Shown here one piece after another: positions 8,065 to 17,815 of a stretch of DNA of 64,000 nt. How positions within the stretch are numbered: position 1 is the stretch's first letter; each line of letters opens with the position of its first letter. Under the pieces are notes generated by a model that saw nothing but the letters and a program-made list of their open reading frames with translations, had not been told where the DNA came from and did not search any database. The position numbers were made by a program, and so were the translations under genes. Source of the DNA: Marinomonas communis (GTDB taxonomy: Bacteria; Pseudomonadota; Gammaproteobacteria; Pseudomonadales; Marinomonadaceae); assembly GCF_004363305.1 (NCBI RefSeq), contig NZ_SNZA01000003.1:248001-312000 (forward strand). Direction: 5' to 3'.

Positions 8065-9444
8065 ATGACACTTAAAAGCAAAATCATTTTGCTGACAGTG
8101 ATCCCTTTGCTTTTGGCAACGGCAATCATTACATATCTTGGGGTGACTCATGCTAAGTCATTGACGCAGCAAGAGCTGGCGCTCTATGAGCAGCGTATGA
8201 TCGAAACCCGCAAGCAAGCTCTAAAAGACAATGTGGCCATTGCCATGTCTGCCATTCGTCCTATCCTAAATGATCCTACTCTGACCACTGAACAGGCGAA
8301 GCTGAAAGTGCGTCGCTTACTCACCGGATTAACTTACAACGAAGATGGCTATTTCTTTGCGTACACCTTAGATGGTGTGAATTTGGTACACCCCACGCAG
8401 CCTGATTTTGTAGGTCAGAATTTACTAGAGTTTCAGGATCGTGAAGGGGACTTCTTAATTAAGAACCTAATTGATGCGGCCAAGTCTGGCGGTGGTTTCC
8501 ATCGTTACATTTGGGAAAAGCCGCCGCAATTGATCCAAGAGGATAAGCTCGGTTATGTGGTACTGATTGAGCAATGGGGCTGGATGATGGGCACAGGGCT
8601 ATACCTTGATGATATTTATCGAGATTTGGAAATTGCGCAAAACACCATGAATAAAAACATATCAAACAGCTTGTTTACCGTGCTGTTTGTCCTTGGTTTA
8701 ACAGTGACGATGGTGTTATTGCTAGGGCTGTTTATTAATTTGAGAGAACATCGTTTAGCCGATGCGCGCCTGAAAAACCTGATTAAAAGGTTTATTAAAT
8801 TACAGATCAGTGAGCGTCGAAAGTTCTCCCGTGAGCTTCACGATGGCATCAATCAATTGCTGGTCTCCAGTAAGTTTCGCATTGAACTGGTGGCAAATAA
8901 ACTTCGTAAAGGCGTGCAACATGACACGATTGAAGCGGATTTACAGCAGGCTGAGCATGTGATTGAGCAAACGATTCAAGAAGTACGGCAAATCTCCCAT
9001 AACTTGCGACCGACTTTATTGGATGATTTAGGCCTAGAAGCGGCCTTGATCGGTCTATTGGAACAGTTCTCCGAGCGAACACAGATACGTGTTCAATATC
9101 AGCTCATGCCAAATCTCGATGAGTTAGCTGAGGAGGTAGAAATTACCTTATATCGCTTATCACAAGAGTGCTTAACCAACATTGAAAAGCACGCTAATGC
9201 AGAGAACGTTTCGTTAAAAATTTGGTTGCAAAAAGATGCGTTACACTTTGAATGTAGAGACGATGGCTGCGGCTTTAACCCTCGTGATCATGCCAGTGGC
9301 ATAGGAGTATTCAACATGCGCGAACGTTTGGCGTTAATTGAAGGGGAATTTTCTATCCATAGCGAAGCGGAATTAGGCACTACCGTTAGGGCTCTTGTGC
9401 CCAGTGAAATCGCCATGTCTGGAGGACAAAATGAGCCGACCTAA
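8065..9444 (+). CDS. Cache-domain sensor histidine kinase (HisKA_3 / NarL-system type)
   Basis: Two-component sensor of 459 residues. A first membrane helix (7-26) precedes a periplasmic single-Cache domain (about 30-200) with the small-ligand motif Y-N-E-D-G-Y-F-F-A-Y-T-L-D-G and G-W-G-W-M-M-G-T-G. A second helix (202-224) leads to a HisKA_3 dimerisation domain with phospho-acceptor H259 (RELHDGINQ). An HATPase domain follows, with N-box (QECLTNIEKHA) and G-boxes (DDGCGF, GIGVFNMRER). Its 3' end overlaps the response regulator. Cache kinases of this type sense small carboxylates, so together with dctPQM it probably senses the TRAP substrate. The ligand is not determined. Confidence 0.88.
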   Translation: MTLKSKIILLTVIPLLLATAIITYLGVTHAKSLTQQELALYEQRMIETRKQALKDNVAIAMSAIRPILNDPTLTTEQAKLKVRRLLTGLTYNEDGYFFAYTLDGVNLVHPTQPDFVGQNLLEFQDREGDFLIKNLIDAAKSGGGFHRYIWEKPPQLIQEDKLGYVVLIEQWGWMMGTGLYLDDIYRDLEIAQNTMNKNISNSLFTVLFVLGLTVTMVLLLGLFINLREHRLADARLKNLIKRFIKLQISERRKFSRELHDGINQLLVSSKFRIELVANKLRKGVQHDTIEADLQQAEHVIEQTIQEVRQISHNLRPTLLDDLGLEAALIGLLEQFSERTQIRVQYQLMPNLDELAEEVEITLYRLSQECLTNIEKHANAENVSLKIWLQKDALHFECRDDGCGFNPRDHASGIGVFNMRERLALIEGEFSIHSEAELGTTVRALVPSEIAMSGGQNEPT

Positions 9445-10078
9445 TATCAAAGTTTTATTAGTGGATGACCATGTGTTAGTGCTCGATGGTTTGGTCGCAC
9501 GTTTACAGCTGGAGTCTCATATTGAAATTATGGGCACTGCTAAGAATGGTGAAGAAGCATTACAAAAAGCGCAGCAATTGGCTCCAGATGTGGTGCTCAT
9601 GGATGTCTCAATGCCGGTTCTCGGGGGGATTGAGGCCGCTAAACGCTTTCGCGAGGAACTACCACAAATAAAAGTGCTGATGCTGAGTATGCACCATGAT
9701 CGAGAATACATCTTACCTCTCGTGCAATCGGGAGCAAGTGGTTACGTGCTCAAAGATGTGTCAGTGAATGAACTCATCATGGCCATAGAAACCGTGTTTC
9801 AGGGAGGTACGTATTTCAGTGCAGGCGCTTCTCAGTCACTTTTTACTATGCCGGATAAGTCTCCAGATGCGCTTCCTTCTGCGAATGAATCTCTCACCCG
9901 TCGAGAGCTCGATGTATTGATTGCGCTAACTTCTGGCCATGCAAATAAAGAGGTGGCGAGACGTTTGAATATCAGTGTGCGAACAGTGGAAACTCACCGT
10001 CAAAACCTAAAGAATAAGTTGGATATCCATACGCTTGCAGGCCTTACAAAGTATGCGATTGAACAGGGTTTGATTTAG
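9431..10078 (+). CDS. NarL/LuxR-family response regulator
   Basis: Cognate regulator of the overlapping kinase, 215 residues. The receiver domain has the acidic pair D12/D13, the phosphorylation site D58 (VVLMDVSMP), and the conserved Lys in G-Y-V-L-K-D. A LuxR-type helix-turn-helix fills residues ~150-210 (LTRRELDVL...NKEVARRLNISVRTVETH). I chose ATG 9431 over the upstream ATG 9395 because GGAGGACAAA directly precedes it and family proteins begin here. The 14-base overlap with the kinase implies translational coupling. The likely target is the dctP promoter palindrome at 4760-4783, possibly also the palindrome at 10165-10187. Confidence 0.9.
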   Translation: MSRPNIKVLLVDDHVLVLDGLVARLQLESHIEIMGTAKNGEEALQKAQQLAPDVVLMDVSMPVLGGIEAAKRFREELPQIKVLMLSMHHDREYILPLVQSGASGYVLKDVSVNELIMAIETVFQGGTYFSAGASQSLFTMPDKSPDALPSANESLTRRELDVLIALTSGHANKEVARRLNISVRTVETHRQNLKNKLDIHTLAGLTKYAIEQGLI

Positions 10079-10164
10079 TTATGAAAGCTAGCTGATTAAA
10101 AAATAACACGCCTTTATAAAAAATAACTTGCTGATTTTTAAATAAAATTTTTTCTATTCAAGAT

Positions 10165-10187
10165 CTCTATACGCATTGCGTATAGAG
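10165..10187. promoter_or_regulatory. 23-bp perfect palindrome upstream of dppA
   Basis: Arms CTCTATACGCA / TGCGTATAGAG around a single T in the 400-base gap 10079-10478. No T-run follows, so it resembles an operator, not a terminator. Its TACGCA/TGCGTA core is reminiscent of the TACGTA half-sites in front of dctP, though the spacing differs. The surrounding gap is AT-rich at its left end and has no credible ORF. Confidence 0.5.
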
Positions 10188-10304
10188 CATATCGTTATTT
10201 CGATTGGTTATTCTAAATCGCTTCAGTACTCTTCAAATACGCTGTTTTTGCGAACTTTTTACAGGATTCGCGAAAACGTGTAGGGGGCCTCAAGGAAGAG
10301 GAAT

Positions 10305-10345
10305 AGCCGCCTCACTCAACGACTCGTTAGAGTGAGGCCGCTTTT
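10305..10345 (+). terminator. Stem-loop with T-run in the dppA leader region
   Basis: A stem built on CCTCACTC / GAGTGAGG, extended outward past one C-C mismatch, with a loop of about a dozen bases that may pair further, followed by TTTT. It lies 134 bases before dppA and 227 bases after the regulator gene. It may terminate read-through from the two-component operon or act as a leader attenuator. Confidence 0.5.
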
Positions 10346-10478
10346 AACACATCTCAGTTCGTTCTCCGAATTCAACGACATCACAAAAGAACACTTTCAT
10401 TGGCTTGGCTAAATGCCTGAGCCGATGTCGCGAGTTTTAACAGAACTTGAAAATAATTATGCGAAATGGAGAGTTAAG

Positions 10479-12077
10479 ATGAAAAAACGGTTAGCCGCTT
10501 TACCACTTGCGTTGATGGCTGCAGGTGCCATGTCAATGTCTGCTCAGGCTGCTTCAACGTTGGTCTACTGTTCAGAAGGTAGCCCAGAAGGCTTTAACCC
10601 AGCGTTCTACACATCGGGTACAACATTCGATGCCAGCTCAAAAAACATGTTCAACCGCTTAGTTGAGTTCAAACTAGGAACAACCGAAACAGAAGCTGGT
10701 CTAGCAGAAAGCTACGATGTCTCGGCTGACGGTCTTGAATACACTTTCCATTTACGCAAAGGCGTCAAGTTCCATAGCACCAAGGACTTTAAACCAAGCC
10801 GTGATTTCAACGCAGACGATGTCATTTTTACCTTTGCTCGTCAGTGGGATAAAAATCACCCTTACCACACCGTTTCAGGTGGCTCATACGAATACTTCAA
10901 CGGTATGGGCATGCAAGACTTAATCAAAGACATCGTTAAAGTAGATGATTACACGGTTAAGTTTGTTTTGAATCAGCCTGAAGCACCGTTCGTGGCAAAC
11001 TTAGCCATGGACTTCGCATCGATTTTTTCCGCAGAACAAGCGGATTACCTAATGAAGAAAGGCACGCCAGAGCAGTTGGACATCAACCCAGTTGGCACAG
11101 GCCCATTCCAAAAGGTTCAGTACCAAAAAGACTCTTTGATCCGCTACACAGCGTTTAAAGAATACTGGAAAGGTAAAGCAGACATCGATCGCCTAGTCTT
11201 CTCTATCACACCAGATGCTTCGGTTCGTTACGCTAAGTTAAAAGCAGGCGAGTGTCATGTGATGCCTTATCCAAACCCTGCTGACCTTGAGCAAATGCAA
11301 GCAGATAGCGATATCAACTTGATGAGCCAAGAAGGTCTAAACGTTGGTTACTTGGCGTTTAATACTGAAAAAGCTCCGTTTACTGATACCAAAGTTCGTC
11401 AAGCACTAAACTACGCGACCAACAAAAACGCCATCATTGACGCGGTGTTCCAAGGTGCGGGTAAAGTGGCGAAAAACCCAATTCCACCGACTATGTGGTC
11501 TTACAACAATGATGTGAAAGACTACTCGTACGATCCTGTGAAAGCGAAAGAGCTACTAAAAGAAGCTGGCTACGAGAACGGTTTCAAAACCAACATCTGG
11601 GCGATGCCAGTTCAGCGCCCTTACAACCCGAATGCTCGCCGTATGGCTGAGATCATCCAAGAAGATTGGAAGAAAGTGGGTGTGGATGCTGAGATCGTTT
11701 CTTACGAATGGGGTGAATACCTAAACCGTTCTAAGAAAGGTGAACACGATACTGTATTGCTAGGTTGGACAGGTGATAACGGTGACCCAGATAACTTCAT
11801 GTATGTTCTTCTTGGCTGTGATGGCGTAGGTGGCTCTAACCGTGCGCAATGGTGTAACGAAGAGTTCAACAACTTGCTGCTGGATGCGAAGAAAACATCT
11901 GTAAAAGCGGAACGTACTAAGTTCTACGAAGAAGCTCAGCAAGTCTTCAAGCGTGAAGCGCCTTGGATTACCGTTGCCCACTCAGTGGTATACGAGCCAA
12001 TCCGTAAGGAAGTGAAAGGCTACAAAATTGACCCACTAGGTGGTCACTACTTCTACAACGTAAGTCTAGAGAAGTAA
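10479..12077 (+). CDS. dppA: Dipeptide/oligopeptide ABC transporter substrate-binding protein
   Basis: Periplasmic family-5 solute-binding protein, 532 residues, closely resembling DppA. The signal peptide runs M-K-K-R...SAQAA with cleavage near residue 24. The mature start TLVYCSEGSPEGFNP and later GDNGDPDNFM and CNEEFN segments are characteristic of the DppA branch, which binds dipeptides and, in some species, haem or 5-aminolevulinate. ATG 10479 is preceded by GGAGAG at proper distance; the longer frame from 10413 adds 22 residues before the signal peptide and is rejected. First gene of dppABCDF; hairpins directly after it can stabilise its mRNA. Confidence 0.92.
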   Translation: MKKRLAALPLALMAAGAMSMSAQAASTLVYCSEGSPEGFNPAFYTSGTTFDASSKNMFNRLVEFKLGTTETEAGLAESYDVSADGLEYTFHLRKGVKFHSTKDFKPSRDFNADDVIFTFARQWDKNHPYHTVSGGSYEYFNGMGMQDLIKDIVKVDDYTVKFVLNQPEAPFVANLAMDFASIFSAEQADYLMKKGTPEQLDINPVGTGPFQKVQYQKDSLIRYTAFKEYWKGKADIDRLVFSITPDASVRYAKLKAGECHVMPYPNPADLEQMQADSDINLMSQEGLNVGYLAFNTEKAPFTDTKVRQALNYATNKNAIIDAVFQGAGKVAKNPIPPTMWSYNNDVKDYSYDPVKAKELLKEAGYENGFKTNIWAMPVQRPYNPNARRMAEIIQEDWKKVGVDAEIVSYEWGEYLNRSKKGEHDTVLLGWTGDNGDPDNFMYVLLGCDGVGGSNRAQWCNEEFNNLLLDAKKTSVKAERTKFYEEAQQVFKREAPWITVAHSVVYEPIRKEVKGYKIDPLGGHYFYNVSLEK

Positions 12078-12085
12078 TCAAAAGC

Positions 12086-12151
12086 GCGGCGTCGATGAAC
12101 ACCATTGGCGCCGCGAGCACTACAGAGTTAGGCGGTCGTGGAAGCCGCCTA
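12086..12151 (+). terminator. Two intercistronic hairpins between dppA and dppB
   Basis: The first stem is CGCGGCG / CGCCGCG (12086-12092, 12110-12116) and the second TAGGCGG / CCGCCTA (12129-12135, 12145-12151). Neither has a clear T-run, so mRNA stabilisation or partial attenuation after the binding-protein gene is more likely than full termination. Confidence 0.6.
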
Positions 12152-12215
12152 TCTCTGCTAAATCAAGTGGGCTAACCGCCTGCTTGGTTCTCCCCATTAA
12201 GAGAGCTAGTCATCT

Positions 12216-13226
12216 ATGTTCCAATTTATTTTTCGTCGATTAAGTTTAGTCATTCCGACGTTTATCGGAATCACCTTGCTGACGTTCACGCTTATCCGTT
12301 TGATCCCAGGTGACCCGATTGAGGTAATGGCTGGTGAACGCGGTGTCAGTGCAGAGCGTCACGCCGAACTCAGCGCGCAACTTGGCTTTGATCAGCCCTT
12401 ATATGTGCAATATTTTCACTACGTCACCGGTGTATTACAGGGTGACCTTGGTAATTCATTAGTAACGAAAGAGCCTGTATTAAGCGAGTTCTTAACCTTG
12501 TTTCCAGCCACAATCGAGTTGGCATTTTGTGCGGCGATTTTTGCCATTCTGATTGGCTTGCCGGCAGGTATGATTGCCGCGGTGAAACGCGGCACCTTGT
12601 TTGATCACTCGGTGATGACCTTTTCTTTGACGGGCTATTCCATGCCGATCTTCTGGTGGGCGTTATTGCTCATGTTGATCTTCTCTGTGAATCTCGGTTG
12701 GACGCCAGTTTCGGGACGCATCGATGTAGTGTATTGGATCGATGATGTCACGGGCTTTATGTTGATTGATTCGATTTTATCCGGTGAAGAAGGGGCACTT
12801 TCTTCCGCGATAGCACACCTTATCTTGCCAAGTATTGTTCTCGGTACCATTCCTATGGCGGTGATTGCTCGTATGACACGCTCGTCAATGTTGGAAGTGC
12901 TAAGCGAGGATTACATTCGTACCGCTCGTGCTAAAGGCATTGCCCCATGGCGAGTGATCATTATCCATGCGTTACGCAACGCGTTGATTCCTGTGATCAC
13001 AGTCATTGGTCTGCAGGTGGGTATTTTGCTCTCTGGTGCGATCCTAACGGAAACCGTATTTGCTTGGCCGGGGATTGGTAAATGGTTGATTGAATCCATC
13101 GGCCGTCGTGATTACCCAGTGGTGCAAGGCGGTATCTTGATCGTGGCCACGATCATCATTGTGGTCAACCTATTGGTGGACATTGCCTACGGCATTGTTA
13201 ACCCACGTATTCGACACAGCCGTTAA
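12216..13226 (+). CDS. dppB: Dipeptide ABC transporter permease DppB
   Basis: Inner-membrane permease of 336 residues with an N-terminal helix followed by the usual periplasmic segment (LGFDQPLYVQYFHYV) and the five-helix BPD core. The EAA coupling motif is E-D-Y-I-R-T-A-R-A-K-G-I-A-P-W, and the C-terminal ETVFAWPGIGKW is diagnostic of DppB/OppB. It lies second in the dpp operon, 138 bases after dppA, and pairs with DppC. Confidence 0.92.
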   Translation: MFQFIFRRLSLVIPTFIGITLLTFTLIRLIPGDPIEVMAGERGVSAERHAELSAQLGFDQPLYVQYFHYVTGVLQGDLGNSLVTKEPVLSEFLTLFPATIELAFCAAIFAILIGLPAGMIAAVKRGTLFDHSVMTFSLTGYSMPIFWWALLLMLIFSVNLGWTPVSGRIDVVYWIDDVTGFMLIDSILSGEEGALSSAIAHLILPSIVLGTIPMAVIARMTRSSMLEVLSEDYIRTARAKGIAPWRVIIIHALRNALIPVITVIGLQVGILLSGAILTETVFAWPGIGKWLIESIGRRDYPVVQGGILIVATIIIVVNLLVDIAYGIVNPRIRHSR

Positions 13227-13235
13227 GGAGGCGCT

Positions 13236-14126
13236 ATGACGACTGAAACATTACAAGCGCCAGCACCACGTACACCGTTACAAGAATTCTGGCATTACTT
13301 TAAGGGCAACAAAGGCGCGGTCAGCGGTTTGGTGTTCATCATTATCATTTGTTTGATGGCTTTGTTTGCGGATGTGGTTGCTCCTCATTCGCCATCTGAT
13401 CAGGCTCGTGATGCATTACTACTTCCTCCTGCATGGATGGAAGGCGGCAACTGGGCCTATGTCTTAGGTACTGACGATGTGGGTCGAGACATTCTGTCGC
13501 GTATTATCCACGGCGCTCGATTGTCACTGTCCGTTGGTTTGGTCGCGGTAACCGCTTCTTTATTAATGGGCATTTTGCTTGGCCTTGTGGCGGGCTACTG
13601 CAAAGGTGTGGTGGATACCATCATCATGCGTGTGGTGGACATTATGCTAGCGATGCCAAGTTTGTTGTTAGCGATTGCGATTGTTGCGATCTTGGGCCCC
13701 AGTATCGTTAACGCCGCGTTAGCGATCTCGATTGTTTCACTGCCGCACTATGTGCGTTTGACCCGTGCGGCGACTATGGCGGAAATGTCTCGAGATTACG
13801 TCACCTCTTCCCGAGTGATTGGCGCAAGTCCGTTACGTTTGATGTTTATTTGTATTCTGCCTAACTGTGTCGCACCACTGATCGTGCAAGCGACCTTAGG
13901 CTTTTCAACTGCCATCTTAGACATGGCCGCGCTGGGCTTCCTTGGCTTAGGTGCACAACCTCCAACCCCTGAATGGGGCAGCATGTTGGCGGACGCATTG
14001 CAGTTCGTTCAGCGCGCGTGGTGGGTGGTGACCTTCCCAGGTCTGATGATCTTGTTGACCGTATTGGCGTTTAACCTAATGGGTGACGGCTTACGTGATG
14101 CACTGGATCCGAAGTTGAAGCAGTAG
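13236..14126 (+). CDS. dppC: Dipeptide ABC transporter permease DppC
   Basis: Second permease of the importer, 296 residues. It has a cytoplasmic N-terminus, a first helix at about 28-48, the conserved LGTDDVGRDILSRIIHGAR segment, the coupling motif around R-D-Y-V-T-S-S-R-V-I-G-A-S and the C-terminal LGFLGLGAQPPTPEWG typical of DppC/OppC. A strong AAGGAGG ribosome site precedes the start, 9 bases after dppB. Confidence 0.92.
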   Translation: MTTETLQAPAPRTPLQEFWHYFKGNKGAVSGLVFIIIICLMALFADVVAPHSPSDQARDALLLPPAWMEGGNWAYVLGTDDVGRDILSRIIHGARLSLSVGLVAVTASLLMGILLGLVAGYCKGVVDTIIMRVVDIMLAMPSLLLAIAIVAILGPSIVNAALAISIVSLPHYVRLTRAATMAEMSRDYVTSSRVIGASPLRLMFICILPNCVAPLIVQATLGFSTAILDMAALGFLGLGAQPPTPEWGSMLADALQFVQRAWWVVTFPGLMILLTVLAFNLMGDGLRDALDPKLKQ

Positions 14127-14135
14127 GAGCGCAAT

Positions 14136-15104
14136 ATGTCATTACTTAAGCTAGAAAATCTATCCGTTACCTTTGGTAATTTCCGCGCTGTGGATCAAAT
14201 TAGCTACAGCGTCAACGAAGGGGAAGTGTTAGGCATCGTGGGCGAGTCAGGCTCAGGTAAAAGTGTCAGTTCATTGTCGTTAATGGGCCTGATTGATTAC
14301 CCTGGGAAAGTCAGTGCCGATGAGCTGACCTTTATGGATCAGGATCTATTGTCCATGCCCGAAGCGCAACGTCGCAAAATCACAGGTTCTGATATTGCGA
14401 TGATCTTCCAAGATCCAATGACCAGTCTAAATCCGTGTTTTACTGTGGGTTATCAGATCATTGAAGCACTTAAAACCCACCAAGGTGGTACTAAAAAAGA
14501 GCTGAAAAAACGCGCCATTGAGTTGTTAACTCTGGTTGGTATTCCTGCTCCTGAAACGCGTTTAAGTGCTTATCCGCATCAATTATCAGGTGGTATGAGT
14601 CAGCGGGTGATGATCGCGATCGCGATCGCTTGTAATCCTAAGCTCTTGATTGCCGATGAGCCGACAACGGCTTTGGATGTGACCATTCAAGCTCAGATTA
14701 TTGATCTGCTGATTGACCTACAAGAACAAAAGCAAATGGGCTTGGTATTGATTACCCACGATTTAGCGCTGGTGGCTGAAGTGGCCCATCGGGTGATCGT
14801 GATGTACGCCGGTCAAATCGTTGAAAGTGGCCCTGCGAGTGAAGTGTTTAGCGCACCGCAACACCCTTACACACAGGCTTTGCTGGCGTCATTGCCTGAA
14901 TCCGCGGCCGGTAAAGCACGTTTAGAAGCGCTTCCTGGTGTGGTGCCTGGTCAATACGATCGACCAAAGGGATGTTTGCTAAGTCCCCGTTGTCCTTATG
15001 CAACGGATCATTGTCGTAATGTGGAGCCTGCTAGCCAAGGGCCTTTAGAACGCCAAGTGAAATGTCATACACCACTGAACGCACAGGGGAGGCCAGCCGC
15101 ATGA
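14136..15104 (+). CDS. dppD: Dipeptide ABC transporter ATPase DppD
   Basis: ATP-binding subunit, 322 residues. Walker A is GESGSGKS, the Q-loop [11 protein letters not shown], the signature LSGGMSQRV, Walker [13 protein letters not shown] and the H-loop Thr-His-Asp. The C-terminal oligopeptide-transporter extension has the Cys-rich [10 protein letters not shown] motif, which in relatives can hold an iron-sulfur cluster. Walker B follows the signature at normal spacing, a useful comparison with the duplicated paralogue at 19726. Its stop overlaps the dppF start (ATGA). Confidence 0.93.
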   Translation: MSLLKLENLSVTFGNFRAVDQISYSVNEGEVLGIVGESGSGKSVSSLSLMGLIDYPGKVSADELTFMDQDLLSMPEAQRRKITGSDIAMIFQDPMTSLNPCFTVGYQIIEALKTHQGGTKKELKKRAIELLTLVGIPAPETRLSAYPHQLSGGMSQRVMIAIAIACNPKLLIADEPTTALDVTIQAQIIDLLIDLQEQKQMGLVLITHDLALVAEVAHRVIVMYAGQIVESGPASEVFSAPQHPYTQALLASLPESAAGKARLEALPGVVPGQYDRPKGCLLSPRCPYATDHCRNVEPASQGPLERQVKCHTPLNAQGRPAA

Positions 15105-16102
15105 GCCAAGAACTTGTTTTAAACGCCCATAACCTGAAGCAGCACTATGAAGTGAAACAAGGCTTTTTAAAGCCTGATGCGACAGTGAAAGCGGTGGACG
15201 GAGTAAGCTTTACCCTTGAGAAAGGCAAAACCTTAGCGGTGGTGGGGGAATCAGGTTGTGGTAAATCGACGCTAGGTCGAATGCTGACCATGATCGAAAC
15301 ACCGACCGATGGTCAGTTGAATTTCCTTGGTGAGGATTTACTGGCTTTATCGAAAGAGCAGCAAAAAGAGTTGCGCCAGAAAATCCAAATCATTTTCCAA
15401 AACCCTTATGGCTCTTTAAACCCACGTAAGAAAATCGGCTCGATCTTAGAAGAGCCGTTGGTGATTAATACCAATCTGAGCAAAGCGGAGCGCAAGGCCA
15501 AAGCCATGGAAATGATGTCCAAGGTAGGCTTGAAGCCAGAGCACTATGATCGTTATCCGCATATGTTCTCAGGTGGTCAGCGTCAGCGTATCGCCATTGC
15601 CCGTGGTTTGATGTTAGATCCTGAAGTGATCGTGGCTGATGAGCCGGTGTCAGCTCTGGATGTGTCAGTGCAAGCGCAGGTTCTTAACCTGATGATGGAT
15701 CTGCAACAAGAGTTTGGCTTGAGCTATGTGTTTATCTCTCATGATTTATCTGTGGTAGAGCACATCGCCGATGAAGTGATGGTGATGTACCTCGGTAAAG
15801 TGGTCGAGCACGGTACTTGTGAGGAAGTCTTTACTAACCCAAAACACCCTTATACTCAGGCACTCCTGTCCAGTACACCGCAACTTTCTAGTGAGAAGCG
15901 TCGTCAGCGCATTAAGCTAAAAGGGGAGCTGCCATCACCACTGAATCCACCAAGTGGTTGTGCTTTCCATGGACGTTGTCAGTATGCGAACGATCGTTGT
16001 CGTACTGAAGGGCCTGTACTTCGTACTACCGATGAGGCTCACTTGATTGCCTGTCATGCCGTTGAAGAAAACCGCTTAACGGAGGTTTCTGGCGCGGCAT
16101 AG
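15101..16102 (+). CDS. dppF: Dipeptide ABC transporter ATPase DppF
   Basis: Second ATP-binding subunit, 333 residues, forming a heterodimer with DppD. Walker A is GESGCGKST, then [14 protein letters not shown], signature FSGGQRQR, Walker [15 protein letters not shown] and C-A-F-H-G-R-C in the C-terminal extension, all as in DppF/OppF. I chose ATG 15101 because it has GGGGAGG upstream and overlaps the dppD stop by the usual ATGA; the longer frame from 15062 lies within dppD. Last gene before a strong terminator. Confidence 0.93.
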   Translation: MSQELVLNAHNLKQHYEVKQGFLKPDATVKAVDGVSFTLEKGKTLAVVGESGCGKSTLGRMLTMIETPTDGQLNFLGEDLLALSKEQQKELRQKIQIIFQNPYGSLNPRKKIGSILEEPLVINTNLSKAERKAKAMEMMSKVGLKPEHYDRYPHMFSGGQRQRIAIARGLMLDPEVIVADEPVSALDVSVQAQVLNLMMDLQQEFGLSYVFISHDLSVVEHIADEVMVMYLGKVVEHGTCEEVFTNPKHPYTQALLSSTPQLSSEKRRQRIKLKGELPSPLNPPSGCAFHGRCQYANDRCRTEGPVLRTTDEAHLIACHAVEENRLTEVSGAA

Positions 16103-16106
16103 TGAA

Positions 16107-16144
16107 AAAGAATGAAGCGAAGTCAGTGCTTCGCTTCATTCTTT
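16107..16144 (+). terminator. Terminator of the dpp operon
   Basis: 16-base perfect arms (16107-16122, 16129-16144) with a 6-base loop, right after dppF. The following gap to 16276 holds a possible TATAAC -10 box near 16181 preceded by TTGATT, a weak candidate promoter for the next operon. Confidence 0.85.
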
Positions 16145-16276
16145 ACTAGGCGAACAACTGTTGATTTTCTATACTGTAGGGTATAACCAAATGGTCAAGC
16201 TATTGGCCAGTACAACAAGAGGCTAGATCTGCAACCCCCAGTCATAAAGCAGAATCAGCCCGTATAAGGAACCCAA

Positions 16277-17815
16277 ATGTTAAGATGTCTTCTCATTCTA
16301 CTTGGAATGGGTTTTAGTGCGTTCTCGTGCTTGGCGGCGGATATCCGTGTAGCGGTTGATGCTGATCCAATTTCTCTTGATCCTCATGAACAGCTGTCCG
16401 AAGCAGGCATTCAATATTCTCACACGGTCTTTGACCCTTTAGTTCGATGGCGCCAAAACGGTACGCTTGAACCGCGTTTAGCCCAATCTTGGCAAATGCT
16501 CGACGCCAACACTATGCGTGTTCAGTTACGCAATGACGTGCAATTCCATTCAGGCAACCGGATGACCGCAGACGATGTTTTATTCACAGTGGCGCGATTG
16601 AAAGGCTCTGTGGATTTCAAAGCATTGTTTAATGTTGTGCAAAATGTGGACAAAGTTGACGATTATACCGTTGATATCCACACCACCCATGCTTATCCCT
16701 TGCTGTTAAACATACTGGCGTATGTGTTTGTGATGGACAAAGGTTTCTATGAAGGTAAGGCTGAGATCGTAAAGTTTGGGCAGACGTTTGCTTCGAGCAA
16801 CGTGTCAGGTTCAGGGCCGTTTCAAGTCAAAGAGCGTATTGCTGGGCAGCGTTTAGTACTTGAGCGTAATCCAAACTACTGGGATCAAACTTCCTCCGGG
16901 AATGTACAGCGTATGGAATGGTTGCCGATTCGCTCCGATTCGACTCGTTTAGCGGCGCTATTAACAGGCGGCGTTGACGCCATCTCACCGGTTGCGCCAA
17001 TCGACATTGCCCGTGTGCAACGCACCCCTGATATTCAGCTGCTGTCGATGACAGGAACGCGCATCGTGATGTTACAGCTCAACCAATCTCGCAGAAAAGA
17101 ATTGCAACACCCTAAAGTTCGTCAAGCGATGAGTCTTGCCATCAATCAAAGCCTAATCGTAGAGAAAATCCTCAGAGGCTATGGTGAAGCCGCTGGGCAA
17201 CTCAGTGCAACCGCGTTTGCCGGTCATATCAGTGATTTGATGCCCCAATACGATATTGAAAAAGCCAAACAATTGATGGCTGAAGCAGGCTACCAAGAGG
17301 GCTTTCGTATCACCATGATGGCGCCAAATAACCGCTACATGAGCGATGAAAAAGTGGCTCAGGCCGCTGCGGCGATGTTAGAAAAAATCAATATTAAAGT
17401 GGACCTTAAAACCTTTCCTAAAGCCCAATACTTCCAGTTGTTTGATCAACGGGCGGCGGATGTCATGATGCTGGGATGGCAGTCGGACACTTTTGATTCC
17501 AATAATATTTTTGAATTCACATTGGCGTGTCGTGACCTAAAAACGGGGTTGGGTACTTATAACGCCGGGGAGTTTTGTGATCCTTTGATTGAGCAAGGCG
17601 TTCGCCTGGCTAACCGTGAAATGCAACCTAAACAGCGCGAACGTATCTTGCAGGGTATTGAACATCACACCGCACAGGAAGCACTGGTGATTCCGTTGTA
17701 CTGGCAACCGATTATTTGGGCGACGAAGCGCTCGGTTCAATTAGAAGGCGTGTTAAACTTTTTGAATTTCCCATACTGGGGCGATTTAGAAGTAAGCGAA
17801 GGAATCCATGGTTAG
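16277..17815 (+). CDS. Family-5 (peptide/nickel-type) ABC substrate-binding protein
   Basis: Periplasmic binding protein of a second peptide-type importer, 512 residues. The signal peptide ends near residue 21 (SCLAA-D). The mature protein starts DIRVAVDADPISLDPHEQ and keeps the SBP_bac_5 marks LAQSWQ, VQFHSGNRMTADDVLF and GSGPFQVKE. It is clearly diverged from DppA above. The best general resemblance is to dipeptide or glutathione binders, but the substrate cannot be assigned. The cysteine at residue 18 is not in a proper lipobox, so I do not call it a lipoprotein. Its end overlaps the next permease by 8 bases. Confidence 0.85.
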   Translation: MLRCLLILLGMGFSAFSCLAADIRVAVDADPISLDPHEQLSEAGIQYSHTVFDPLVRWRQNGTLEPRLAQSWQMLDANTMRVQLRNDVQFHSGNRMTADDVLFTVARLKGSVDFKALFNVVQNVDKVDDYTVDIHTTHAYPLLLNILAYVFVMDKGFYEGKAEIVKFGQTFASSNVSGSGPFQVKERIAGQRLVLERNPNYWDQTSSGNVQRMEWLPIRSDSTRLAALLTGGVDAISPVAPIDIARVQRTPDIQLLSMTGTRIVMLQLNQSRRKELQHPKVRQAMSLAINQSLIVEKILRGYGEAAGQLSATAFAGHISDLMPQYDIEKAKQLMAEAGYQEGFRITMMAPNNRYMSDEKVAQAAAAMLEKINIKVDLKTFPKAQYFQLFDQRAADVMMLGWQSDTFDSNNIFEFTLACRDLKTGLGTYNAGEFCDPLIEQGVRLANREMQPKQRERILQGIEHHTAQEALVIPLYWQPIIWATKRSVQLEGVLNFLNFPYWGDLEVSEGIHG

